A program made the position numbers and the translations under genes. Below, in pieces: positions 16,935-24,700 of a DNA stretch of 64,000 nt. The stretch spans positions 62,001 to 126,000 of the forward strand of contig NZ_CAKMMF010000008.1 in assembly GCF_927798095.1 (NCBI RefSeq), given 5' to 3'. The notes under the pieces are model-generated. The model saw only the letters and a program-made list of their open reading frames with translations, was not told the origin of the DNA and did not search any database. Numbering within the stretch: position 1 is the first letter of the stretch; the number at the start of each line of letters is the position of its first letter. The DNA is from Paenibacillus plantiphilus. GTDB lineage: Bacteria > Bacillota > Bacilli > Paenibacillales > Paenibacillaceae.

Positions 16935-17990
16935 ATGAAAAAGTGGATTTGGTTGACTGTCATCGTGTTGATCGGTGGTGCTATTTTCAGTCTCTTCTTT
17001 ATGAGCATGAATCAGCCCGTCGAGGTCGCACTAGGGAAAATCAGCCAGCAATCGATGGCTGAGAAAATATATGTGAGCGGGAAGCTCGAAGCCAAGGAAA
17101 CGACGGCACTGTATTCGGATGTGAATGCGCTCGTTGGGCAGGTGAAGGTGAAGATCGGCGACCAGGTGAAGAGGGGGCAGGTGCTGCTGACGCTGAATGT
17201 AGACAGCCTGAAGCAGCAGCTTGAAACGGAGCGAATCAATCTGGAGCTGACGCAAGCGGAGCGATTCGCCGCCAAGCGCGACCATTTCAACCAAACGAAG
17301 AAGCAGCGGACAGAGCAGGCAGATGCGCGGATTGATCCCTTGAATCTGGAGCAGTTCGATCTGCGCATTAAAAACCATAACGTATCGATCCAAGCGCTGG
17401 TCAAGAAGCTGGAGAAGGATGAGATACAGGCCAATGCCGACGGGACCGTGACAGAGCTTGCTGTGAACAGCGGACAGATGATCAACGAGGGCATGCAAAT
17501 TTTGAAGGTAGCAGATTTGACCTCTTATCAGGTCGTTGCCAATATCAATGAGATTGATGCGGGCAAAGTAAAGCTTGGCATGGCGGTAGACATAAGCGGG
17601 GAATCGTTCGAGGAGGTCTATAAGGGCAAGGTGGCCAAGATGTCGCCGATTGCTGTCGTGACAGATCCCGCCTACAAGGATGCTTTCGTAGCTACAACAG
17701 TTGCGCTAGAGCGCACCAGCCCCGAGCTTCGTTCGGGGTATAACGTAAACATTGAATTGGAGGTGCCGGACCAACCAAGAGTAGTCGCTCCCTTAACGGC
17801 AGTCGTTCAGAGCGATGGCAAGTCATATGTCTATAAAATTAATGGCGACAGGGCGGTGAAGATTGAGGTACAGACAGGCAAGGAAAATGATGAATATTAT
17901 GAGATCGTTTCCGGGGTCAAAGTAGGGGATCAGATCGTTATAGAGGGCACAGAGCAGCTTGACGACGATGTCAAGGTGACGGCGCAATGA
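16935..17990 (+). CDS. MacA-like membrane fusion protein of an efflux pump
   Basis: This protein is about 351 residues from the ATG at 16935, placed by AAAAGGTGG upstream; a GTG at 16917 is less likely. One N-terminal membrane anchor (WIWLTVIVLIGGAIFSLFF) is followed by a split biotinyl-lipoyl domain. The first half is near LYSDVNALVGQVKVKIGDQV and the second near IQANADGTVTELAVNSGQ, with a short helical hairpin between them. A beta-barrel region (DISGESFEEVYKGKV) and a membrane-proximal domain (KIEVQTGKENDEYYEI) complete the HlyD/MacA fold. Its stop overlaps the ATPase start. In Gram-positive NRPS clusters such a pump usually exports or gives self-protection against the peptide, which is the likely role here. 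Confidence 0.88.
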   Translation: MKKWIWLTVIVLIGGAIFSLFFMSMNQPVEVALGKISQQSMAEKIYVSGKLEAKETTALYSDVNALVGQVKVKIGDQVKRGQVLLTLNVDSLKQQLETERINLELTQAERFAAKRDHFNQTKKQRTEQADARIDPLNLEQFDLRIKNHNVSIQALVKKLEKDEIQANADGTVTELAVNSGQMINEGMQILKVADLTSYQVVANINEIDAGKVKLGMAVDISGESFEEVYKGKVAKMSPIAVVTDPAYKDAFVATTVALERTSPELRSGYNVNIELEVPDQPRVVAPLTAVVQSDGKSYVYKINGDRAVKIEVQTGKENDEYYEIVSGVKVGDQIVIEGTEQLDDDVKVTAQ

Positions 17991-18676
17991 TTACGCTGCA
18001 GAATATCCGCAAAGTATATCGCAACGGCCCTCTGGAGGTTGAAGCGCTGAGCTCGATTAATTTGACCATTGAACGCGGTGAATTCGTCGCTATTATGGGC
18101 TCCTCGGGCTCCGGCAAATCAACATTGATGAATATTATCGGCTGCCTTGATGTTCCGACATCAGGCAAATATATACTGGACGGCGAGGAAGTGCAGGCGC
18201 TGGATGAGGGGAAGCTGTCCTCTGTACGCAACCGCAAGATCGGCTTCGTCTTTCAGAGCTTCAATCTGCTGGGCAGGCAGACCGTTCTGCACAATGTCGA
18301 GCTGCCCTTGATGTACGGCGGGGTAAGCGGCGCCAAGCGCACACAGCGTGCATTGGAGCTGCTTGACAAGGTGGGCTTGGGCGGGCGCGTCAAGCACAAG
18401 CCGACCGAGCTTTCAGGCGGACAGAAGCAGCGGGTAGCCATAGCAAGAGCGCTGACGATGGATGCGCCGATCCTGCTGGCGGATGAGCCGACAGGAAATC
18501 TGGATTCCAAGTCCTCGGAGGACATCATGGCGCTGTTCAAGGGCATCCATGAAGAGGGAACGACGATCATTCTTGTTACGCATGAGCCGGATATTGCCGA
18601 ATATGCAGAGCGTGTTCTCTGGTTCGGCGACGGGAAGCTGATCAAGGAAACGCGCAGAGGAAGTGCTGCAACATGA
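17987..18676 (+). CDS. MacB-type ABC transporter ATPase
   Basis: This 229-residue protein is a complete ABC ATPase. Walker A is GSSGSGKST (38-46), the Q-loop is in FVFQSFNLL, the signature is LSGGQKQR (142-149), Walker B is ILLADEPTGNLD (about 162-173) and the switch His is in VTHEPD. The PTSGKYILDGEEV and NLLGRQTV stretches are typical of the LolD/MacB exporter group. ATGA overlaps at both ends couple it to the MacA-like gene before and the permease after. It powers the tripartite-like efflux unit at the membrane, with the lipopeptide as probable cargo. Confidence 0.93.
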   Translation: MITLQNIRKVYRNGPLEVEALSSINLTIERGEFVAIMGSSGSGKSTLMNIIGCLDVPTSGKYILDGEEVQALDEGKLSSVRNRKIGFVFQSFNLLGRQTVLHNVELPLMYGGVSGAKRTQRALELLDKVGLGGRVKHKPTELSGGQKQRVAIARALTMDAPILLADEPTGNLDSKSSEDIMALFKGIHEEGTTIILVTHEPDIAEYAERVLWFGDGKLIKETRRGSAAT

Positions 18677-19866
18677 GCATGTTCGAAAGCATCATGGTTG
18701 CGCTGGACAATCTGCGGGTGAACAAGCTGCGCTCCTTCCTTACGATGATCGGCATCGTATTCGGCGTCATGGCGGTTGTGACGGTCGTCTCCATAGGCCA
18801 GGCAGGCCAAGCTTCCGTTCTGTCGGAGCTGTCCAATTACAAGGACGGATTCTTCATTCTGTACAAGGGTGCGGGAGACGGGAACATGAAAGCAGAGATC
18901 AAGATGAGGGATTTGAGCGAAGCCCGCAAGCTTGCGGGAGTCAAATATGTATCTTCCACGAACAGCTATCAGATGTCGGAGATGCGAGGCAGTGAGAAGA
19001 TGCAGTTCCTTATCTCGGCAACAACCTCTGATATGGTGAAGATGCAGAAGGTGGATATCGTTGCCGGCCGCTTCTTCAATGCACAGGAGCAGCGGGCGAG
19101 GCAGAAGGTCATCGTGGTCGAGACGACCTATGCCGAGAAGATATACGGTACAGCCGACCGTGCTGTGAATCGGAAAATTAAGCTCTCCGGAGGCAGCTTT
19201 CGAATTATTGGCGTATACAAGCCGCAGAAGAGCATATTCGGCGATGTTGGCGGGACCCAATACAAGGCGTACACGCCAATGGATGCTATGCCGGATACAG
19301 GCTCCGGTGCAGGCCGCTACTTGAGCTCACTGGAGTTTATTGCGGAATCGCCGGAGGACATGGACGAAACGATTCAGGAATTGAAGCAATGGCTTGCGCT
19401 CAGACACAATGCCGAAGCAGAGGACTTCAAGTCCCAGACAGGCAAAGAGGTTCAAGAGCAGGTATCCAGCATTTTCAGCATGCTTCAGCTTGTGATCGGC
19501 TCCATCGCCGGCATATCGCTGCTCGTAGGCGGCATCGGGATTATGAATATTATGCTGGTGTCCGTAACGGAGCGTACGCGCGAGATTGGCATCCGCAAAG
19601 CGATCGGCGCCACGCCGCGCGCGATCAAGCAGCAATTCCTGATCGAGTCCGTCATTCTGTCCTTCCTGGGAGGAACGGTGGGCGCTCTGCTTGGACTGCT
19701 GGTTGGAGCATTGGCATCCTTTGTACTGAGTCTGCCTAATGTCGTATCCATGTGGGCAATCGTGCTTGCATTCGGCTTCTCTGCTACCGTAGGTATTTTC
19801 TTCGGGTACTATCCCGCGAACAAAGCGGCCAAATTGCAGCCGATTGAAGCGCTCAGATATGAATAG
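18673..19866 (+). CDS. MacB/FtsX-type ABC transporter permease
   Basis: This 397-residue permease has the MacB layout. The first membrane helix lies near residue 20 (LTMIGIVFGVMAVVTVVSIG), and a large external MacB-PCD domain follows. Three C-terminal helices form the FtsX domain (around IAGISLLVGGIGIMNIMLVS, LSFLGGTVGALLGLLVGAL, and IVLAFGFSATVGIFFGYYP). The conserved VTERTREIGIRKAIGAT motif that contacts the ATPase is present. It forms the pump with the two preceding genes. Its last codons overlap the ECF sigma factor start (ATGAATAG), so the sigma factor is coupled to pump synthesis. Confidence 0.93.
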   Translation: MSMFESIMVALDNLRVNKLRSFLTMIGIVFGVMAVVTVVSIGQAGQASVLSELSNYKDGFFILYKGAGDGNMKAEIKMRDLSEARKLAGVKYVSSTNSYQMSEMRGSEKMQFLISATTSDMVKMQKVDIVAGRFFNAQEQRARQKVIVVETTYAEKIYGTADRAVNRKIKLSGGSFRIIGVYKPQKSIFGDVGGTQYKAYTPMDAMPDTGSGAGRYLSSLEFIAESPEDMDETIQELKQWLALRHNAEAEDFKSQTGKEVQEQVSSIFSMLQLVIGSIAGISLLVGGIGIMNIMLVSVTERTREIGIRKAIGATPRAIKQQFLIESVILSFLGGTVGALLGLLVGALASFVLSLPNVVSMWAIVLAFGFSATVGIFFGYYPANKAAKLQPIEALRYE

Positions 19867-20440
19867 CCAAGCGGTTGCTTTCGAATCCTTCATTGAACCG
19901 CATTTGCAGACGCTGCACAACCATTGTCACTATTTATCAGGCTCGCAGTGGGATGCGGAAGATCTTGTGCAGGAGGTGCTGATTAAATGCTATCAATATT
20001 ATCAAAAGACAGGAGCTATCCGGCATCCATCAACACTTCTGTACAGGATGACCCGCAATGTATGGATTGATCAGCTGCGAAGGCAGCGCAGATATGCGGC
20101 GCCTGTCGAAGAGGCAGCTGATCAGCCCTATTCGGATATCAATTATGCTGCGGCAAGAGGGCTTGTGGAATGGCTCTCCGAGCATCTGTCCGAGCGTGAA
20201 GCCTATATGCTGCTGCTGTCGGAGGTGTTCTGCTATTCGTATCAGAACATTGCCGATGAGCTGCAATGCACCGTTTCTACCGTTAGAATGGTGCTTCATC
20301 GTTCCAAGCGGACGCTTCGTATTACTAGAGAAGCACGGCGAAAACGTATTTCAGGCGGACAAATGTCGGAATATTCAGTCGAATATTGGACGAAAGCGAT
20401 CATGAATGACGATCCAGGCCGACAATTGCGGTTCATATAA
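19859..20440 (+). CDS. ECF-type RNA polymerase sigma factor
   Basis: This protein is about 193 residues. Region 2 is recognisable from WDAEDLVQEVLIKCYQYY and RMTRNVWIDQLRRQRR. Region 4 is the helix-turn-helix LSEREAYMLLLSEVFCYSYQNIADELQCTVSTVRMVLHRSK-type segment. The ATG at 19859 overlaps the permease stop; a TTG 15 nt earlier is less likely. No anti-sigma gene is next to it, which is unusual for many ECF groups. Being inside the biosynthetic operon, it may switch on the locus or a resistance response. Its target promoter could not be identified by eye. Confidence 0.88.
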   Translation: MNSQAVAFESFIEPHLQTLHNHCHYLSGSQWDAEDLVQEVLIKCYQYYQKTGAIRHPSTLLYRMTRNVWIDQLRRQRRYAAPVEEAADQPYSDINYAAARGLVEWLSEHLSEREAYMLLLSEVFCYSYQNIADELQCTVSTVRMVLHRSKRTLRITREARRKRISGGQMSEYSVEYWTKAIMNDDPGRQLRFI

Positions 20441-20468
20441 AATGACAGTCATAGAAAGAGGTAGAGAA

Positions 20469-21251
20469 ATGGCAACCAAGCTTCATTCATGGTTCATGAA
20501 TGCAAATGTCCATTCTCAAGCGGACATGCGACTATTCTGCTTCCCGTATGCGGGGGGAGGGGCCAGCATCTATCGCGATTGGCTCCAGCTGCTTCCGAAG
20601 GAAATTGAGGTTTGTCCGGTCCAGCTGCCTGGCCGGGAGAACAGGGGATTGGAAGCGCCAATGTGCTCTCTGCCCGAAATTGTACAAGCCGTTGCTGATG
20701 AAATCGGGCCCTTGCTTAACCTTCCATTTGCACTATTCGGTCACAGCATGGGGGCGCTGCTCGCTTATGAAACCGCCCGCCAGCTGGACAGGAAATATAA
20801 TAAAACTCCCCTTCACCTATTCGTTTCTGGCCATTCCGCCCCCCATCTCCCTCATTCCGGTAGGAAGCTCTATTCTCTCTCCGATCAACAATTGATCCAT
20901 GAATTGCGCATCCTGCGGGGGACGCCAGAGGCTATATTGCAGAATGATGAATTGATGGTTCTGCTGCTGCCAAGGCTGAGGGCTGACTTTCAAGTATGCG
21001 AGACCTACTCCTTTTCCCCTGATAAACCGATTGCTTGTCCGATTACCGCACTAGGCGGTATCGAGGACCATGATGTCAATATGGACAATCTTGCCGCATG
21101 GGGGGAGCTGACGCAGAAGGAGACAGAGCTGCAGCTGTTGGGCGGCGATCATTTCTTTCTGCATCACGAGCAGGAGCGAATCGTCCAGCTTATTAAAGAC
21201 CGTGTGCGCCACGCGAATAAGAAAGAATATACATGGAGTGGAGGACAGTGA
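20469..21251 (+). CDS. Type II (editing) thioesterase
   Basis: This protein is about 260 residues, in the GrsT/SrfAD family of alpha/beta-hydrolases. They clear mis-acylated carrier domains and are not the chain-releasing thioesterase. The nucleophile is Ser93 in FGHSMGALLAYE, the acid is probably Asp200 in GGIEDHDV, and the base is His228 in GGDHFFLH. The opening RLFCFPYAGGGASIYRDW is diagnostic for the group. An AAAGAGGT ribosome site supports 20469 over earlier in-frame ATG codons. It ends 1 nt before the next start. It should restore blocked carriers, which is notable because module 2 of NRPS1 has no working adenylation domain of its own. Confidence 0.93.
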   Translation: MATKLHSWFMNANVHSQADMRLFCFPYAGGGASIYRDWLQLLPKEIEVCPVQLPGRENRGLEAPMCSLPEIVQAVADEIGPLLNLPFALFGHSMGALLAYETARQLDRKYNKTPLHLFVSGHSAPHLPHSGRKLYSLSDQQLIHELRILRGTPEAILQNDELMVLLLPRLRADFQVCETYSFSPDKPIACPITALGGIEDHDVNMDNLAAWGELTQKETELQLLGGDHFFLHHEQERIVQLIKDRVRHANKKEYTWSGGQ

Positions 21252-21252
21252 A

Positions 21253-23433
21253 ATGATACAGAACTCGATGCTGCATGCAACGTCATTCAATAAGGAAGGC
21301 AGTCCGGAGCAGACGCGAACCTATTGGAACCAATTTTTGGGTGAGCAGCCCTTTGAGAAATATGAGCTTTCGCTTGGAGTAGAGCTTAGTCGAGACCTGT
21401 TGAAAATAGCCGAGGAGCATGCATTAACGGTAGACAGCATTGTGCATAGCGCCTGGGGAGTGCTGTTGTCCAGATATAACGACACGAGCGACATAACCTT
21501 CGAGATTGCCGTGATGAGACAAGCCTTTCCCGAGCCCATTGCTGTTGAGCTGCATCTTGAAGAGCACTTGAGCTTTATCGAATGGCTGCGCTCCTTTCAG
21601 GAAGCGAGAGCATTGGCGACTGCGCGGAGTGACAAATTCAGTGAAGGCCATTATACACATGGGCTTACAGGCTGCGAATTCCATGCTCATGTCCTGTCTG
21701 CAGAGGCGCAATTCATCATTAAGCTTGTTTATAGCGGTTCTGCACATGCTCATGAAGCGGTTAGACGTGCAGCCCATCATTTTCGGAGCATTATACAGGC
21801 GGTTGTCGGCAATCCGGCTATTGCCCTGCGCGACATCGACATTCTGACAGATGAGGAGAAGCAGGCGCTCCATGGCTTCAATGGCCCTGACTTTCAATTT
21901 CCCGGAGAGAAGTCGATTCACCATTTGTTTCAGGAGCAGGCTGCTGCGGGTCCAGATCGTATTGCGCTGATCTGCGAAGAGCAGCGGTTCACCTACAGAG
22001 AGGTGAACGGGAATGCGAACCGGCTGGCGCATTGGATGATCGGGCAAGGGATTGGCACGGAGAAGCTGGTGGCGATTCTGATGCATCGCGGACCTCGAAT
22101 GGTAGAGTGCATGCTTGCCGTCTGGAAGGCAGGAGGCGCGTATATCCCGCTCGATCCCGCATATCCGGCGGAGCGGATCAGGGACATCGTGGGCAGCTCC
22201 GGCTGCAGTCTCATAGTGACAGAAACAGCTGCCGCCCACCCATGGTTAACCGGAGATACGTTATGTCCGGCGGTCAATCTGGACGATCTGGAGACGGAGC
22301 TGCAAGAATATGCTGCGGACAACCCTGAGCTATCCGCTGACAGCGGTCAATTAAGCTATGTGATCTATACGTCGGGCTCGACGGGCAAGCCTAAGGGCGC
22401 GATGGTTGAGCATCTGGGCATGATGAATCATTTGTACGCCAAAATAAACGATCTTGCCATTGCGGACAGCAGCATTGTCGTGCAGAACGCATCCCATTGC
22501 TTCGATATTTCTGTGTGGCAGTTTTTTGCGGCGCTGACAGTCGGGGGAACGACGCTGATCTATCCGAATGATCTGGCGGCTGATCCTGATTTTCTGATAG
22601 ACAGCGTCATAGCTGACAGAGCTTCCATTCTGGAGGTCGTACCGTCCTATTTGTCCGTCATGCTGGAGTTTCTGGAGACCGAACGCCGCGCATTCCCGGA
22701 GCTGAAGAAGCTGGTGGTGACCGGCGAGGCGCTGAAACAGAACGTGGTCAAGCGATGGTTCGCGCTCTATCCCGCTATTCCTGTCGTGAATGCTTACGGA
22801 CCAACGGAAGCCTCGGATGATATTACGCACCATATTATGAATGATGTGCCTCAGTTGGATACGATTCCAGTCGGCAAGCCGCTTCATAACTTCAATATTT
22901 ATATCGTGGATCAGGAGATGCGTCTGTGCCCGATTGGGGCCAAAGGGGAAATCTGTGTATCCGGCATTGGCGTCGGACGAGGATACCTTAATGATGCGGC
23001 CAGAACGGATGCCGTGTTCATGAATGATCCTTTCACCCAAGAGACGGATCGCCGTCTCTATAAAACAGGCGACCTCGGCCGCTGGCTGCCGGGCGGCATT
23101 ATCGAGTTTTTCGGGAGGAAGGACTATCAGGTGAAGATCAGGGGCTTCCGAATCGAGCTTGGCGAGATCGAGAACAAGCTGGTGAATCATCCCGATGTCC
23201 ACGAAGCAGTCGTCATTGATTTGGAGGATGAGCTCGGTACGAAATATCTGTGCGCTTACCTGGTAGGTAGGCCCGACATTGATATAGCGGCAGTCAAAAC
23301 GCATATGTCGCAGCAGCTCCCGTACTATATGGTTCCTTCCCATGTGATTCAGTTGGACAAAATGCCGGTCACGCCTAATGGCAAGGTGGACCGCAAAGCG
23401 ATGCCGAAGCCGCAAGCAATGGTGCTTGTATAG
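21253..23433 (+). CDS. Free-standing half-condensation plus adenylation protein, no carrier domain
   Basis: This protein is about 726 residues from the ATG at 21253 (TGGAGGACA upstream). Residues about 1-215 match only the C-terminal half of a condensation domain, from about YWNQFLGEQPFEKYEL onward. The catalytic HHxxxDG half is absent. Residues about 220-720 are a complete adenylation domain: YTSGSTGKPKGA, NAYGPTEASDD, YKTGDLGRW, QVKIRGFRIELGEIE and NGKVDRKAM are all intact. The protein stops right after the A10 lysine motif, with no thiolation domain. The binding-pocket code by eye is DIWEVTADDK, nearly the same as modules 1 and 3 of NRPS1. It must therefore pass its amino acid, probably 2,3-diaminopropionate, to a carrier on another protein. 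The best candidate is the carrier of NRPS1 module 2, whose own adenylation domain is ruined. Confidence 0.88.
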   Translation: MIQNSMLHATSFNKEGSPEQTRTYWNQFLGEQPFEKYELSLGVELSRDLLKIAEEHALTVDSIVHSAWGVLLSRYNDTSDITFEIAVMRQAFPEPIAVELHLEEHLSFIEWLRSFQEARALATARSDKFSEGHYTHGLTGCEFHAHVLSAEAQFIIKLVYSGSAHAHEAVRRAAHHFRSIIQAVVGNPAIALRDIDILTDEEKQALHGFNGPDFQFPGEKSIHHLFQEQAAAGPDRIALICEEQRFTYREVNGNANRLAHWMIGQGIGTEKLVAILMHRGPRMVECMLAVWKAGGAYIPLDPAYPAERIRDIVGSSGCSLIVTETAAAHPWLTGDTLCPAVNLDDLETELQEYAADNPELSADSGQLSYVIYTSGSTGKPKGAMVEHLGMMNHLYAKINDLAIADSSIVVQNASHCFDISVWQFFAALTVGGTTLIYPNDLAADPDFLIDSVIADRASILEVVPSYLSVMLEFLETERRAFPELKKLVVTGEALKQNVVKRWFALYPAIPVVNAYGPTEASDDITHHIMNDVPQLDTIPVGKPLHNFNIYIVDQEMRLCPIGAKGEICVSGIGVGRGYLNDAARTDAVFMNDPFTQETDRRLYKTGDLGRWLPGGIIEFFGRKDYQVKIRGFRIELGEIENKLVNHPDVHEAVVIDLEDELGTKYLCAYLVGRPDIDIAAVKTHMSQQLPYYMVPSHVIQLDKMPVTPNGKVDRKAMPKPQAMVLV

Positions 23434-23449
23434 CTGAGTTGGATGAGTG

Positions 23450-23613
23450 TTGAAAGAAACTTCCAGGCCGCTGTGCGGGGGAATGTTCTTACGATCGCTG
23501 TTGTTCCCGGAATTGTTGAATTGAAGCTGCTTATGGTGGAATTCCGGGAACAAAGGCGAACGCTAACGCTTCTTCAGAATCATTTCCCCTGCTCCGCTCT
23601 GTTGTTCTTTCAA
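23450..23613. repeat. Long imperfect inverted repeat ahead of the Dap genes
   Basis: CGCTGTTGTTCCCGGAATT (23496-23514) pairs at 16 of 19 positions with AATTCCGGGAACAAAGGCG (23540-23558). The ends TTGAAAGAA (23450-23458) and TTCTTTCAA (23605-23613) are also complementary, and patches between them match. The whole could fold into a hairpin of about 160 nt. It fills most of the 227-bp gap between the free-standing adenylation gene and sbnA. It may be an attenuator or the remnant of a small element. Confidence 0.7.
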
Positions 23614-23660
23614 AAGTTCAACCTAAGCTAAATGATGTAAGAAAAATGGAGGGAAGTCGT

Positions 23661-24632
23661 ATGGTAAAGCAAGTTATTCTGGATAAGGTCGGCAATACGC
23701 CCGTCGTCCAGCTAAGTCCCTCTGAACTGCAATCGATCGGACTCTATGCCAAGATGGAGTCCTTCAATCCGACCGGCAGCGTGAAGGACAGAGCAGCCTC
23801 CTACATGCTTCAGACGCTGCTGAACAGCGGGGAGATTAATAGGGATACGGTTATTATCGAATCCACCTCCGGCAATTTCGGCGTGGCGTTGTCCTCTTAC
23901 TGCCGATATTTCGGCTTGCCGTTCTATTGTGTCGTTGATCCCAATATCGCTGCGGAGAACGAAATGCTGATCCAGAGACTCAGCGCCAAGATGATCAAGG
24001 TCACGACTCCAGATCAGAGCGGGGGCTACCTGTTAACCCGAATCGAGAAGGTTAAGCAATTGAAGCGGGAGATCCCGAATTCTTATTGGATTAATCAATA
24101 CGGCAACCCGCTCAATGCGGCGGCCTATTATTATACACTGGCGACTGAATTATGCGCCCAATTCGAGCGGATCGATTATTTGTTTATGGGCGTGAGCTCA
24201 GGCGGAACGATATCGGGCACATCCAGAAAGGTGAAGGAGATGTTCCCGGCATGCAAGGTGGTCGCTGTTGACATGATCGGCTCGGTCATCTTCGGCGGAG
24301 CGCCGCAGAAGCGGCATATTCCGGGAATCGGCTCCAGCATGACGCCCGATATTCTGAAGACAGCGATGATCGATGAGGTCATCATGGTGGACGAGGCGTC
24401 GACAATTAGAAGCTGCCATGAGCTGCTGGATCGGGAAATGATATACGCTGGCGGATCATCGGGATCGGTCTATAGCGCGGTGAAGCAATATTTTAATGGG
24501 AAAGCGGTGTCCGGGAACCCCACGGTCGTAATGGTGTTTCCTGATCGGGGAGAACGGTACGGCAGCACGATATATAATCCGGAATGGTACATGCCATTTC
24601 TGGAGCCAAAGAAAACTTTAGAGCTGATTTAA
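23661..24632 (+). CDS. sbnA: SbnA-like 2,3-diaminopropionate synthesis enzyme (PLP-dependent)
   Basis: This protein is about 323 residues and belongs to the cysteine-synthase fold. The PLP lysine is Lys42 in NPTGSVKDRAAS. The phosphate loop is GVSSGGTISGTSRK, and STSGNFGVALSSY is the substrate loop. Like SbnA, which joins O-phospho-L-serine and L-glutamate, it carries IIESTSGNFG and a C-terminal DRGERY. The following gene is its known partner SbnB. Together they make L-2,3-diaminopropionate, 2-oxoglutarate and NADH. GGAGGGAAG fixes the ATG at 23661 rather than 23646. In this locus the product is the obvious substrate for the DIWELTADDK-type adenylation domains. An ordinary cysteine synthase is less likely because of the pairing. 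Confidence 0.88.
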   Translation: MVKQVILDKVGNTPVVQLSPSELQSIGLYAKMESFNPTGSVKDRAASYMLQTLLNSGEINRDTVIIESTSGNFGVALSSYCRYFGLPFYCVVDPNIAAENEMLIQRLSAKMIKVTTPDQSGGYLLTRIEKVKQLKREIPNSYWINQYGNPLNAAAYYYTLATELCAQFERIDYLFMGVSSGGTISGTSRKVKEMFPACKVVAVDMIGSVIFGGAPQKRHIPGIGSSMTPDILKTAMIDEVIMVDEASTIRSCHELLDREMIYAGGSSGSVYSAVKQYFNGKAVSGNPTVVMVFPDRGERYGSTIYNPEWYMPFLEPKKTLELI

Positions 24633-24690
24633 GCTGATCTAAAAAGAGCTGATCTAAAAAGAGCTGATCTAAAAAGAGCTGATCTAAAAG
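24632..24690 (+). repeat. 15-bp tandem repeat spanning the sbnA-sbnB junction
   Basis: Three exact copies of AGCTGATCTAAAAAG (24632-24676) and a fourth, slightly shortened copy (24677-24690) run into the sbnB ribosome site AAAAGGAGAG. A related GAGCTGATTTAAG covers the sbnA stop codon, so the repeat seems to have grown from the gene end. Copy-number change would alter spacing between the two genes without touching either protein. Confidence 0.9.
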
Positions 24691-24700
24691 GAGAGAAATA

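Noticed and set aside
22351..23553. Open frame of 400 codons on the minus strand
   Set aside because: It is a shadow of the free-standing adenylation domain, which is intact on the plus strand.
23661..24632. Housekeeping cysteine synthase
   Set aside because: The fold is shared, but the adjacent SbnB-type gene and the NRPS context point to diaminopropionate synthesis.
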